Source: Solihabitans fulvus (GTDB lineage Bacteria > Actinomycetota > Actinomycetes > Mycobacteriales > Pseudonocardiaceae). Taken from it: a stretch of DNA of 64,000 nucleotides. The position numbers and the translations under genes were made by a program. Shown one piece after another: positions 1-7,538 of this stretch; position 1 is the stretch's first letter; each line of letters opens with the position of its first letter. The notes below the pieces were generated by a model. The model was not told the origin of the DNA, did not search any database, and saw only the letters and a list, made by a program, of their open reading frames with translations. The stretch is from NCBI RefSeq assembly GCF_008386585.1, contig NZ_VUOB01000038.1:124001-188000 (forward strand), read 5' to 3'.

Positions 1-258
1 ACGTTTGGAAAGGTGGATCGGTTCTTCCCGTCATCGCAGACGTGCTCGGCGTGCGGGGCGGTCGACGGGAAGAAGCCCCTGCACGTGCGCGTGTGGACAT
101 GCCGATGCGGTGTGACCCACGACCGGGACCTCAACGCCGCGAAGAACATCCTGGCCGCCGGACGGGCGGACAGGCCAACGCCTGTGGAGCTGATGTCAGA
201 CGGGACCCCGGTCCCGCAGTCGGCCGTGAAGCAGGAACCCGCCGGGACCGCCGCGTAA
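1..258 (+). CDS. tnpB: TnpB (IS200/IS605 OrfB) C-terminal fragment
   Basis: The last 85 codons of an OrfB/TnpB protein; the reading frame is open to the first base, so the gene begins outside the window. TnpB is an RNA-guided nuclease encoded by IS200/IS605 elements. Visible parts are the zinc-ribbon cysteines (CSACG, then CRCG about 17 residues on) and the RuvC-III segment DRDLNAAKNIL with the catalytic Asp. The GTG at base 13 is not a plausible start because conserved residues (FGKVDRFFPSS) run across it. The tail after NIL (about 35 residues) is variable in the family. Whether the nuclease is intact cannot be judged from here. Confidence 0.9.
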   Translation, partial: TFGKVDRFFPSSQTCSACGAVDGKKPLHVRVWTCRCGVTHDRDLNAAKNILAAGRADRPTPVELMSDGTPVPQSAVKQEPAGTAA

Positions 259-305
259 GCGACGGAGGCCGGAATCCCTGCCCTTCAGGGCGGAGAGGAC
301 GTCAA
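180..305 (+). ncRNA. Probable TnpB guide RNA (omega/reRNA) 3' scaffold
   Basis: In IS200/IS605 elements the guide RNA overlaps the tnpB 3' end and runs through the right-end hairpin, its guide being the flanking DNA. Here the hairpin at 280-291 and the GAGGACGTCAA box fit that plan. The 5' limit is a guess. The guide would begin at about base 305 and be copied from the 3' end of marR. Inferred from the family; no structure was computed. Confidence 0.4.
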
Positions 306-802
306 TCGAAGTCGCCGACCGCGTGCCGGACCTTGGCGAGCAGGTCGGTCAGCTGGTCGGTCTGCTTCTCGTTCAGCCCGCGCAGACCGAAGTCGACCGC
401 CGTGACGGAGTGGGTGGCCGCCTCCCGGCGGGCCCGGCCGGCGTCGGTGATCTCGACCAGGGTGGTGCGGCGGTCGGTCGGGTGCGGGTTGCGGCGCACC
501 AGGCCGTCGTTTTCCAGCCGGTCCACGATGTTGGTGACGCTGGTCGGGTGCAGTTGCAGCCGCTCGCCCATCACCCGCATCGGCAGGCTGCCCTGGCGCG
601 AGAAGGTCAACAGCACCAACGCCTCGTAGCGCGCGAACGTGAGGCCGTGCGGCTTCAGCGCCGCGTCGACGGCGGACTGGATGATCTGCTGCACCCGCAT
701 GACGCTCGTCACAGCGGCCATCGAGGTCGACGAGCCGATGTGCTTCTCCCAGAGTTCGGCCGCGCGGGCAATCGGGTCGAACGGCAGCGGCTGGGAGGTC
801 AT
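302..802 (-). CDS. MarR-family transcriptional regulator
   Basis: A 166-aa winged-helix protein. The MarR fold spans about residues 30-145: a helix containing GLTFARYEALVLL, recognition region LHPTSVTNIVDRLENDGLV, and wing residues HPTDRRTTLVEIT. Members bind palindromic operators as dimers and often sense phenolic or lipophilic ligands. The start is the ATG at 802. The neighbour on the other strand (thiamine-binding protein, 872) is divergent, so this regulator may control it. The stop codon and next base coincide with the IS right-end sequence GTCAA, so the insertion may have supplied or replaced the stop; the C-terminus nevertheless looks full length. Confidence 0.88.
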   Translation of the reverse strand: MTSQPLPFDPIARAAELWEKHIGSSTSMAAVTSVMRVQQIIQSAVDAALKPHGLTFARYEALVLLTFSRQGSLPMRVMGERLQLHPTSVTNIVDRLENDGLVRRNPHPTDRRTTLVEITDAGRARREAATHSVTAVDFGLRGLNEKQTDQLTDLLAKVRHAVGDFD

Positions 803-871
803 GGGGTCCGAAGCTACCAGCGGGTACCCGGGATGATGTTGGTGCCAGTCGAAATCACTCGGGGAGGACCT

Positions 872-1171
872 GTGCTCGTCGCGTTCAGTGTGAGCCCGCT
901 CGGCGGGGAGTCCGACAGCGTGGCCGAGGCGGTCGCGGAGGCGGTGCGGGTGGTGCGGGAGTCGGGGCTGCCCAACGAGACCACCGCCATGTTCACCACC
1001 ATCGAGGGCGAGTGGGACGAGGTGATGGCCGTGGTCAAGCGGGCGACCGAGGTCCTCCAGGCCCGCGCGCCCCGGGTCAGCCTGGTGCTCAAGGCGGACA
1101 TCCGGCCCGGCCACACCGGGCAGCTCACGGCCAAGGTCGAGCGGATCGAACAGCACCTCGCCAACGGGTGA
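872..1171 (+). CDS. MTH1187/YkoF-type thiamine-binding protein (DUF77)
   Basis: A 99-aa ferredoxin-fold protein of the MTH1187 family (DUF77), starting LVAFSVSPLG and containing the family pattern SGLPNETTAMFTTIEGEWDEV. These small cytoplasmic proteins bind thiamine or HMP-type ligands; the physiological role is not settled. The GTG at 872 was chosen because GGGGAGGA (861-868) sits at ribosome-binding distance. The gene is divergent from marR, with about 70 bp between their starts. It could be a binding protein for thiamine salvage, but no thiamine transporter genes are adjacent. Confidence 0.85.
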   Translation: MLVAFSVSPLGGESDSVAEAVAEAVRVVRESGLPNETTAMFTTIEGEWDEVMAVVKRATEVLQARAPRVSLVLKADIRPGHTGQLTAKVERIEQHLANG

Positions 1172-1242
1172 GGCCGCCGGGGACGGCGGTCCAGGCCGCC
1201 TCCCCGGTCATCCCTCGGTGACGTGCGCCACGGTGGCGACGG

Positions 1243-1262
1243 ATAGTTGGACGTCCTACTAT
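1243..1262. promoter_or_regulatory. 20-bp palindrome upstream of the acyl-CoA mutase
   Basis: ATAGTtGGACGTCCtACTAT is an inverted repeat matching at 18 of 20 positions with GGACGTCC at the centre. It lies 29 bp before the chosen GTG of the mutase gene and would overlap a TTG start at 1247, which argues against that upstream start. The symmetry suggests a dimeric regulator site; the regulator is unknown. Confidence 0.55.
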
Positions 1263-1291
1263 CTGAGTACCGACGAGACCCGGAGGTCGCG

Positions 1292-3025
1292 GTGCCCGCA
1301 CAGGGGTATGACGACAACTACGCCGACATTGATGCCGGCCGCGAGCGCTGGCAGCAGCGGTACGCGGACGCCGAGGCCAAGGGCCGGGTCCGCGACGCCG
1401 ACTTCACCACCCTGTCCGGGGTCGAGGTGGAGCCCGTCTACGGCCCCCGCCCCGGCGAGAACGTCGAGGGCTTCGAGCGCATCGGCTGGCCGGGTGAGTT
1501 CCCGTTCACCCGGGGCCTGCACGCCACCGGCTACCGGGGCAAGAACTGGACGATCCGCCAGTTCGCCGGCTTCGGCAACGCCGAGCAGACCAACGAGCGC
1601 TACAAGATGATCCTGGCGCGCGGCGGCGGCGGCCTCTCCGTCGCGTTCGACATGCCCACGCTGATGGGCCGCGACTCCGACGACTCGCGCGCCCTCGGTG
1701 AGGTCGGGCACTGCGGCGTCGCCATCGACTCGGCCGCCGACATGGACGTGCTGTTCCGCGACATCCCGCTGGAGCAGGTCACCACCTCGATGACCATCTC
1801 CGGCCCCGCCGTGCCGATCTTCGTCATGTACCTGGTCGCCGCCGAGCGGCAGGGCGCCGACCCGAGCAAGCTCAACGGCACGCTCCAGACCGACATCTTC
1901 AAGGAGTACATCGCGCAGAAGGAGTGGCTGTTCGAACCCGAGCCGCACCTGCGCCTCATCGGCGACCTGATGGAGCACTGCGCGCACAACATCCCCGCCT
2001 ACAAGCCGCTCTCGGTCTCCGGCTACCACATCCGCGAGGCCGGGGCGACGGCCGCGCAGGAGCTGGCCTTCACCCTCGCCGACGGCTTCGGCTACGTCGA
2101 ACTCGGCCTGTCCCGCGGCCTGGACATCGAGAAGTTCGCGCCAGGACTCAGCTTCTTCTTCGACGCGCACGTCGACTTCTTCGAGGAGATCGCGAAGTTC
2201 CGTGCCGCGCGGCGGATCTGGGCCCGCTGGCTGCGCGACGTCTACGGCGCCAAGACCGACAAGGCGCAGTCGCTGCGGTTCCACACCCAGACCGCAGGGG
2301 TGTCGCTCACCGCGCAGCAGCCAGACAACAACATCACGCGCACCGCGGTCGAGGCGCTCGCCGCCGTGCTCGGCGGCACGAACTCCTTGCACACCAACGC
2401 CCTCGACGAGGTGCTGGCGCTGCCGAGCGAGAAGGCCGCGCAGATCGCGCTGCGCACCCAGCAGGTGATCATGGAGGAGACCGGCGTCAGCAACGTCGCC
2501 GACCCGCTCGGCGGCTCCTGGTACGTCGAGGCGCTGACCGACAAGATCGAGGCCGAGGCCGAGCGGATCTTCGACCGCATCAAGGACATGGCCAAGGCCG
2601 CCGTTCCGTCCGGCAACCACCCCATCGGCGAGATGACCTCCGGCATCCTGCGCGGCATCGAGGACGGCTGGTTCACCGGCGAGACCGCCGACTCCGCGTT
2701 CGCCTACCAGCAGGCGCTGGAGAAGGGCGACAAGAAGATGGTCGGCGTGAACGTGCACACCGAGTCCATCTCCGAGGACCTGGAGATCCTGCGCGTCAGC
2801 CACGAGGTCGAGCGCGAGCAGAACCGGGTGCTCGGCAAGCGCCGCGCCGAGCGGGACCAGGCCGAGGTCGACCGCGCGCTCGCCGAGATGGTCCGGGTCG
2901 CCAGGGGCGACGGGAACCTGATCGAGCCGATGCTCGCCGCCGCCCGTGCCGAGGCCACCCTCGGCGAGATCTGCAACGTGCTGCGCGAGGAGTGGGGCGT
3001 CTACACCGAGCCCGCTAGATTCTAG
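1292..3025 (+). CDS. icmA: Acyl-CoA mutase large subunit, isobutyryl-CoA mutase type
   Basis: A 577-aa coenzyme B12-dependent mutase large subunit with the TIM-barrel substrate domain but no C-terminal B12-binding domain; a separate small subunit (IcmB type) is expected and is not adjacent. Family landmarks are YRGKNWTIRQFAG, SVAFDMPTLMGRDSD, SVSGYHIREAGAT and GGTNSLHTNA. Methylmalonyl-CoA mutases carry Tyr in RQYAG and Arg after KEFMV; here the equivalents are Phe91 and Gln209 (YIAQKEW), the pair known for isobutyryl-CoA/n-butyryl-CoA mutase. The GTG at 1292 has GGAGG (1282-1286) in place; the open frame extends to a TTG at 1247, which falls in the palindrome. Likely role: linking valine catabolism and butyryl-CoA pools. 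Related mutases with other substrates cannot be excluded. Confidence 0.85.
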   Translation: MPAQGYDDNYADIDAGRERWQQRYADAEAKGRVRDADFTTLSGVEVEPVYGPRPGENVEGFERIGWPGEFPFTRGLHATGYRGKNWTIRQFAGFGNAEQTNERYKMILARGGGGLSVAFDMPTLMGRDSDDSRALGEVGHCGVAIDSAADMDVLFRDIPLEQVTTSMTISGPAVPIFVMYLVAAERQGADPSKLNGTLQTDIFKEYIAQKEWLFEPEPHLRLIGDLMEHCAHNIPAYKPLSVSGYHIREAGATAAQELAFTLADGFGYVELGLSRGLDIEKFAPGLSFFFDAHVDFFEEIAKFRAARRIWARWLRDVYGAKTDKAQSLRFHTQTAGVSLTAQQPDNNITRTAVEALAAVLGGTNSLHTNALDEVLALPSEKAAQIALRTQQVIMEETGVSNVADPLGGSWYVEALTDKIEAEAERIFDRIKDMAKAAVPSGNHPIGEMTSGILRGIEDGWFTGETADSAFAYQQALEKGDKKMVGVNVHTESISEDLEILRVSHEVEREQNRVLGKRRAERDQAEVDRALAEMVRVARGDGNLIEPMLAAARAEATLGEICNVLREEWGVYTEPARF

Positions 3026-3041
3026 CCAAACGTCATGTCGT

Positions 3042-3088
3042 GAAGGGACCCTTCCGGGCACTCAACGTCAGGAAGGGTCCCTTCCTGA
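3042..3088. repeat. Paired GAAGGGwCCCTTCC palindromes (REP-like, terminator-like)
   Basis: Two copies of the palindrome GGAAGGGwCCCTTCC lie 15 bp apart. The second extends to a perfect 21-bp palindrome (3068-3088: ten-base arms around a central T). The two copies are also complementary to each other, so the transcript can fold into a 14-bp stem with a 15-nt loop just after the mutase stop. No U-tract follows. Similar GAAGGG/CCCTTC palindromes occur between genes in some Pseudonocardiaceae genomes (from memory), so this may be a dispersed element. Confidence 0.6.
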
Positions 3089-3117
3089 CACGGTTCCGCG
3101 AAGGGCAGCTTCGGACT

Positions 3118-3999
3118 ATGGACGACTTGGCCTCGGCACGGCGAATCTGGGCGCAGCTCGAGCTGTACCACGGTGTCACCTACTTCGGTCGCGAAGGCAG
3201 GGCGGTCACCGACGAGCTCGGCTGCAAGGGCGGCTGGATGGGCTACTTCGGCACCAGGGCCGCGCCGCTCGGCGCGGCCTCGCCGGAGCTGGTCACCGCC
3301 GTGTTCTACAACTTCCACCCGGCCCGCGTGGCCAGGGCCGTGCCGGACACCTGGCGGATCGCCGCGCCGGAGCGGTACCTGGCTGCGCGGCTGGACGGCG
3401 TCGACCGCGCGCTGCGCCGGATTCTCGGCGACGACGTCGTCGCGGGCGACGCGGTGGCCGAGGCGGCCGAGCTGGCCGTGGCCGCCGCCGGGCTCGTCCC
3501 GTTGGCCGGTCGCCCGCTCGGCGCGGCCAACGCGGCGCTGCCCTGGTCCGACCAGCCGCACCTGGCGCTGTGGCAGGCCACGACGGTGGTGCGGGAGGCC
3601 AGGGGCGACGGGCACTTCGCTGCGCTCAGCGCCGCCCTGCTGGACGGCTGCGAGACGCTGGTCGTCTTCGCGTCCGACCACGGCGTCGACGCGGACTACA
3701 TGCGGCAGGCGCGCGGCTGGTCGACCGAGGAGTGGGCCGCCGCGACCGACCGCCTGGTCGACCGAGGGCTGTTGACCGAGGCTGGCGGCCTGACTGACGC
3801 CGGCCGCGAGCTGCGGGCCTGGGTGGAGCTGCGCACCGACGAGGCGGCCGTCGCACCGTGGACGGCGCTGGGCGCCGACCGCGCGACCCGCCTCGGGGAG
3901 CTGCTCGACCCGCTGCTGCGCGACCTCGTCGGCGACAACCGGGCCGTGCTGGACAACCCGATGCTGCCGGACGTCGCCACGGTGTTCGCCGAGCGGTGA
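3118..3999 (+). CDS. SCO6745-family (SalK-like) protein
   Basis: A 293-aa protein resembling the actinobacterial SCO6745/SalK family: near the N-terminus GGWMGYFGTRAAPLG, then VTAVFYNFHP, a central LALWQATTVVREARGDGH and a C-terminal winged-helix-like part (GWSTEEWAAATDRLVDRGLLTEAGGLTDAGREL). The function is not established; members are often annotated as helix-turn-helix proteins. The ATG at 3118 follows the palindromic repeat directly; in-frame sequence upstream of it is the repeat itself and is not counted. It stands alone between the mutase and the co-chaperone gene on the same strand. Confidence 0.75.
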   Translation: MDDLASARRIWAQLELYHGVTYFGREGRAVTDELGCKGGWMGYFGTRAAPLGAASPELVTAVFYNFHPARVARAVPDTWRIAAPERYLAARLDGVDRALRRILGDDVVAGDAVAEAAELAVAAAGLVPLAGRPLGAANAALPWSDQPHLALWQATTVVREARGDGHFAALSAALLDGCETLVVFASDHGVDADYMRQARGWSTEEWAAATDRLVDRGLLTEAGGLTDAGRELRAWVELRTDEAAVAPWTALGADRATRLGELLDPLLRDLVGDNRAVLDNPMLPDVATVFAER

Positions 4000-4090
4000 G
4001 CCGGTGGGCGAGCCGAGGGTGAGTCGGATCGCATCGCGAGGTGCGGGGGACCCAAGCACGTAGTCACCGCGTCGTGCCAGGATGGAAAAC

Positions 4091-5074
4091 GTGACAAGGC
4101 CAGATCCACGTAAGTCGGCAGCACTGTCCGCCGCGCTGTCCGGCGCGGTCGACCTCTCCGCGCTGAAGGCGCGGGCGGACGGAGCGAGGCGGGCGCCCGC
4201 CGCACCGCCGTCGCAGGGCGGCGCGCCGAACGGCGACGCGGCCGAGGGTGTGAGCCCCTGGGTGCTCGACGTCACCGAGGAGACCTTCCAGGCCGAGGTG
4301 ATCGAGCGGTCCCTCCAGGTGCCCGTCGTGGTCGACCTGTGGGCCGAGTGGTGCGCGCCGTGCAAGCAGCTGTCCCCGGTGCTGGAGCGCAACGCGCGCG
4401 CCGCCAACGGGGCCTGGGTGCTGGTGAAGGTCGACGTGGACGCCAACCCGCGCATCGCGCAGCTGTTCGGCGTGCAGTCGATCCCGACCGTGGTGGCCAT
4501 CGCGGGCGGGCAGCCCATCGACGCCTTCGCCGGCGCGCTGCCCGAGCCGGAGATCAAGCAGTGGCTGGCCAGGCTGCTCGACGCCCTGCGGGACAAGCTG
4601 CCCGGCATCAGGGCCGCCGAAGAGGGTGCCGGCCAGGCGCAGGACGAGGAGTACGAGGAGCCGGAGGACCCGCGCTTCACCGAGGCGGAGGACGCCTTCG
4701 AGCGCGGCGACTACGCCGAGGCCGAGGCGGCCTACGGGCGGATCCTCGACGCCGAGCCCGCCAACGAGGAGGCCAAGGCCGCGCTGGCGCAGGTCCGCTT
4801 CACCGCCCGCGCCGAGGCCGCCGACCCGTCGTCCATCGCCCGCGCCGACGCGGCCCCCGACGACGTGGCCGCCCAGCTCACCGCCGCCGACGCCGAACTG
4901 GCCGTGCAGCGCGTCGAGGAGGCGTTCGCCCGCCTGGTGAACACCGTCCGGCGCACCTCGGGCGAGGACCGCGACCGCGTGCGGGAGCACCTGGTGAGCC
5001 TGTTCGAGCTGTTCCCCGCCGACGATCCCAGGGTGATCGCGGCCCGCAGGAACCTGGCGGGCGCGCTCTACTAG
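4091..5074 (+). CDS. ybbN: Thioredoxin-TPR co-chaperone (YbbN/CnoX-like)
   Basis: A 327-aa cytoplasmic protein with a thioredoxin domain (about residues 55-165) followed by an acidic linker and TPR-like helices. The active site is WCAPCK (Cys88, Cys91), with cis-Pro in QSIPT, so redox activity is possible; E. coli YbbN has lost one of these cysteines. YbbN/CnoX proteins hold unfolded or oxidised clients and pass them to chaperonins. The GTG at 4091 has AGGA (4079-4082) eight bases upstream; the ATG at 4082 overlaps that AGGA and is less likely. The N-terminal 50 residues are low in complexity. Confidence 0.88.
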   Translation: MTRPDPRKSAALSAALSGAVDLSALKARADGARRAPAAPPSQGGAPNGDAAEGVSPWVLDVTEETFQAEVIERSLQVPVVVDLWAEWCAPCKQLSPVLERNARAANGAWVLVKVDVDANPRIAQLFGVQSIPTVVAIAGGQPIDAFAGALPEPEIKQWLARLLDALRDKLPGIRAAEEGAGQAQDEEYEEPEDPRFTEAEDAFERGDYAEAEAAYGRILDAEPANEEAKAALAQVRFTARAEAADPSSIARADAAPDDVAAQLTAADAELAVQRVEEAFARLVNTVRRTSGEDRDRVREHLVSLFELFPADDPRVIAARRNLAGALY

Positions 5075-5108
5075 CGGCACCGGCAGCGCGACCGGCGGCG
5101 GCCCGGCC

Positions 5109-5205
5109 GTCGGTCGCGCTGCCGCTGGCCGTCGGTCGCTCGGCCGTTGATCGCTGGGCCGTCGGTCGCTCGGCCGTCAGCCGCTGGGTTGTCGGTCACT
5201 GGGCG
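5109..5205. repeat. 15-bp degenerate tandem repeat
   Basis: Five head-to-tail units of GTCGGTCGCTSGGCC occupy 5131-5205, with a related unit at 5109-5123. Units 1 and 3 are identical. The array fills the gap after ybbN and runs over the stop codon of the convergent fkbM gene, whose last codons lie in the final unit. Confidence 0.7.
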
Positions 5206-6008
5206 CGGAACAGGTAGTTGCGGCAGTCCTCCGTCACCCGCTCGACGGGCACCCAGCCGCCGTCGCGCCAGCGGTGCATGCCGTAGTCCATGGCGGCCAG
5301 GCCGGCGACGAGCTCGCCGGCGGTCATGCCGTACTTGGTCAGGTGCCGGTCCTCGATCTCCAGCAGGAGCATCGGCCGATCCCGCAGCAGGGTCTCCTTG
5401 GCTCCGGCGAGCACGGCGGCCTCGGCCCCCTCCACGTCAGCCTTGACGAAGTCCACCCTCCGCAGCCGCAGGTGCCGGCGGAGGGTGTCCACGGTCTGCA
5501 CCAGCGTGGGCACCGGCCGCGACACGGCGAACTCGGTGTTGGGGCCGGGACCGGAAGCGCCCTCGGTGAGATAGGCGCGCCCGTGCACGGGCAGCAGGCG
5601 ACGCCGGGGCAGGCTCATCGTGCCGACCTGGATCCGCTCGCCGAGCGCCATCTCGTGCACGGTCACGTTGGCGCAGCCAAGCAACTCGGCCGTCGCGGCC
5701 AGGAAGCGGGCGGGGCCGGGCAGCGGCTCGACGCTGTGCACCTGGCCGCTCGGCCCGGCCAGCGCCGACAGACTCCACGTGTAGAGGCCGTACTCGGCGC
5801 CGATGTCCAGGCAGATCGCGCCGGGACGCACCAACTGACGCAGGCCGGCCACCTCGTCCTCGACGAACGGCCACCGCCCCGCCGCCCAGCGCAGCGCGCC
5901 CGCCACCGACGAGACGCGTAAGCCGGGACCGGGCCGGGTGCCGAGCCGGGACAGGTCGCCTTCGCGCGGGTAGGTCGACGCGTCGTGCCGTTCGGTCGTG
6001 TGGTTCAC
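5196..6008 (-). CDS. FkbM-family SAM methyltransferase
   Basis: A 270-aa class I methyltransferase. The SAM-binding region is AICLDIGAEYGLYTW (about residues 85-100); the FkbM signature is VDFVKADVEGAEAAVLAGA, followed by PMLLLEIEDRHLTKYGM. FkbM enzymes O-methylate polyketides, sugars or other metabolites; the substrate is unknown here because there is no biosynthetic cluster around it. The GTG start at 6008 overlaps the stop of a small upstream frame (GTGA), suggesting coupling. The 3' end runs into the 15-bp repeat array, so its last residues may be variable between strains. Confidence 0.85.
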   Translation of the reverse strand: MNHTTERHDASTYPREGDLSRLGTRPGPGLRVSSVAGALRWAAGRWPFVEDEVAGLRQLVRPGAICLDIGAEYGLYTWSLSALAGPSGQVHSVEPLPGPARFLAATAELLGCANVTVHEMALGERIQVGTMSLPRRRLLPVHGRAYLTEGASGPGPNTEFAVSRPVPTLVQTVDTLRRHLRLRRVDFVKADVEGAEAAVLAGAKETLLRDRPMLLLEIEDRHLTKYGMTAGELVAGLAAMDYGMHRWRDGGWVPVERVTEDCRNYLFRAQ

Positions 6009-6166
6009 GGGTGTTCGTCCTTCCGGTCGGAACGGCCGTGCCGCAGAGTGTTCCGTTGACGGCCGTGTGCTGGCAGGAGCGAACGTAGGTTCGGCGCACG
6101 GTCGACCGCGTCCGCCGCCGCGCGGAGATCGAATACCTCGCCAGGAGGATCCGGCCGAGGCGTCAT
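6005..6166 (-). CDS. Small hypothetical ORF coupled to the fkbM gene
   Basis: A 53-aa frame (MTPRPDPPGEVFDL start) whose TGA stop overlaps the GTG start of the FkbM gene as GTGA, the same arrangement used elsewhere in this window for coupled genes. The frame stays open upstream beyond the ATG. No family is recognised and the ribosome-binding site is poor, so it may be only a leader or chance frame. Confidence 0.3.
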   Translation of the reverse strand: MTPRPDPPGEVFDLRAAADAVDRAPNLRSLLPAHGRQRNTLRHGRSDRKDEHP

Positions 6167-6212
6167 CCCTGCGATGTACTCCCGGCGGACAAGGACCTGA
6201 TCACCGAGGACG

Positions 6213-7538
6213 ATGTCGGTGGGGCCGCGCCGGCGTGACAATGTGCCGGTGGAACAGGACGACCGGCGGGGCTGGTGGCGGCAGGTGCGCGACGCGCTGC
6301 GCCCGGAGACGACGATGGCTCCGCCGTCGCGGCGGGTGGTCATCGTCGACGCGGTGTTGGCGATCGTGCTGGCTGTGCTCGCGGCCTGGGTGGCCATCAC
6401 CCATCCCATCGCCGAGCACGTCGTCTTCCGGGCGCCGTCCGTGCCCGCCCCGCCTCGTGAGCTCATCGGCACCCCGGAGTACCCGGTCATGCCCGTCTAC
6501 GCGTCGTGGCCCATGGCGCAGCTGACCGCGCTGCCGCTGGCCTTCCGCCACCGGTATCCGCTCGCCGTCTTCTGGGTGGTGATCTGCGCGGCCATGGCCC
6601 TGCGCGACGGCGGGACCTGGATCACCGTGCTGATCTGCGTCGTCGCCACCTACAGCGCCGTCGCGCTCAGCCCGTACCGGATGCAGGCGCTGAGCAGCCT
6701 GGTGATGGTGGCGCTGGTGGCCGGATTCTTCTTCCGGCACGCGAACTTCATCCTGCCGAGCTGGATCGGGCCGTTCGTGGTGCTGCTGGTCGCCGGTGTG
6801 CTGGCGAACCTGCTGCGCACCTGGCAGCTGCGGCTGCGGGCCGGCCAGGACCGGCTCGTCGAGCTGCAACGGAACCAGGAGGAGGCGACCAGGCGGGCTG
6901 TTGAGGAGGAGCGTTCGAGGATCGCGGGGGAGCTGCACGACGTGGTGACCCACAATGTGAGCGTGATGGTCATCCAGGCCGGTGCGGCGCGCAAGGTGAT
7001 GGACGCGGCGCCGGAACAGTCCAAGGAGGCGCTGCTGGCCGTCGAGGCCAGCGGCCGGGCCGCCATGGCGGAACTGCGGCACGTGATGGGGCTGCTCGCC
7101 GCCTCCGACGGCGCGCGGCAGGACGGCTCCGGCGACGGGCTGGAGCCGCAGCCGGGACTCGACCAGCTCGACACGCTGGTCGAACGGGTGCGCGCCGCGG
7201 GGATCCCGGTGACGGTCGCGGTGTCCTCGCCGTCCGACCCGCTGCCGCCCGGGGTGGACCTCGCGGCCTACCGGGTCGTACAGGAAGCGCTGACCAACAC
7301 GATCAAGCACGCGGTCGGTGCGAAGGCGACCGTCGCGATCGGACACGACGGCGACTGGCTGGAGATCGAGATCGCCGACACGGGCGGGACACCGGGCGTG
7401 CAGTCGCGCACCGGCAACGGCAGGGGCCTGGTCGGACTCCGCGAGCGGCTCGCGGTCTACGGCGGCACCCTGGACGCCGGTCCGAGGCTCGGCGGCGGCT
7501 ACCGGCTGCGGGCCAGGATGCAGTGGCGGACCGCGTGA
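6213..7538 (+). CDS. NarL-type sensor histidine kinase
   Basis: A 441-aa membrane kinase. About five hydrophobic segments occupy residues 40-200, followed by a short coiled coil and the HisKA_3 dimerisation domain with phosphoacceptor His242 in EERSRIAGELHDVVTH. The HATPase_c domain carries the N-box VVQEALTNTIKHA and the G-box GNGRGLVGLRERL. It should phosphorylate the response regulator encoded next, whose GTG start overlaps its stop. The signal is unknown; there is no large extracellular domain. A GTG at 6246 is an alternative start. Confidence 0.92.
   Translation: MSVGPRRRDNVPVEQDDRRGWWRQVRDALRPETTMAPPSRRVVIVDAVLAIVLAVLAAWVAITHPIAEHVVFRAPSVPAPPRELIGTPEYPVMPVYASWPMAQLTALPLAFRHRYPLAVFWVVICAAMALRDGGTWITVLICVVATYSAVALSPYRMQALSSLVMVALVAGFFFRHANFILPSWIGPFVVLLVAGVLANLLRTWQLRLRAGQDRLVELQRNQEEATRRAVEEERSRIAGELHDVVTHNVSVMVIQAGAARKVMDAAPEQSKEALLAVEASGRAAMAELRHVMGLLAASDGARQDGSGDGLEPQPGLDQLDTLVERVRAAGIPVTVAVSSPSDPLPPGVDLAAYRVVQEALTNTIKHAVGAKATVAIGHDGDWLEIEIADTGGTPGVQSRTGNGRGLVGLRERLAVYGGTLDAGPRLGGGYRLRARMQWRTA

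Larger units (their letters stand above)
1..305 (+). mobile_element. Right end of an IS200/IS605-family element
   Basis: The tnpB tail is followed by a typical right end: a small hairpin (GCCC-TTCA-GGGC, bases 280-291) and the motif GGCGGAGAGGACGTCAA ending near base 305. Elements of this family have such subterminal hairpins and no terminal inverted repeats. The boundary lies on the stop codon of the convergent marR gene (302-304). The left end is outside the window. Confidence 0.7.

Noticed and set aside
302..1156. A longer 284-codon version of the marR gene
   Set aside because: The extra N-terminal part is antisense to the thiamine-binding protein gene and has no family similarity; ATG 802 matches normal MarR length.
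1259..3061. A 600-codon minus-strand frame opposite the mutase gene
   Set aside because: Exact shadow of the conserved mutase coding sequence with no recognisable motif.
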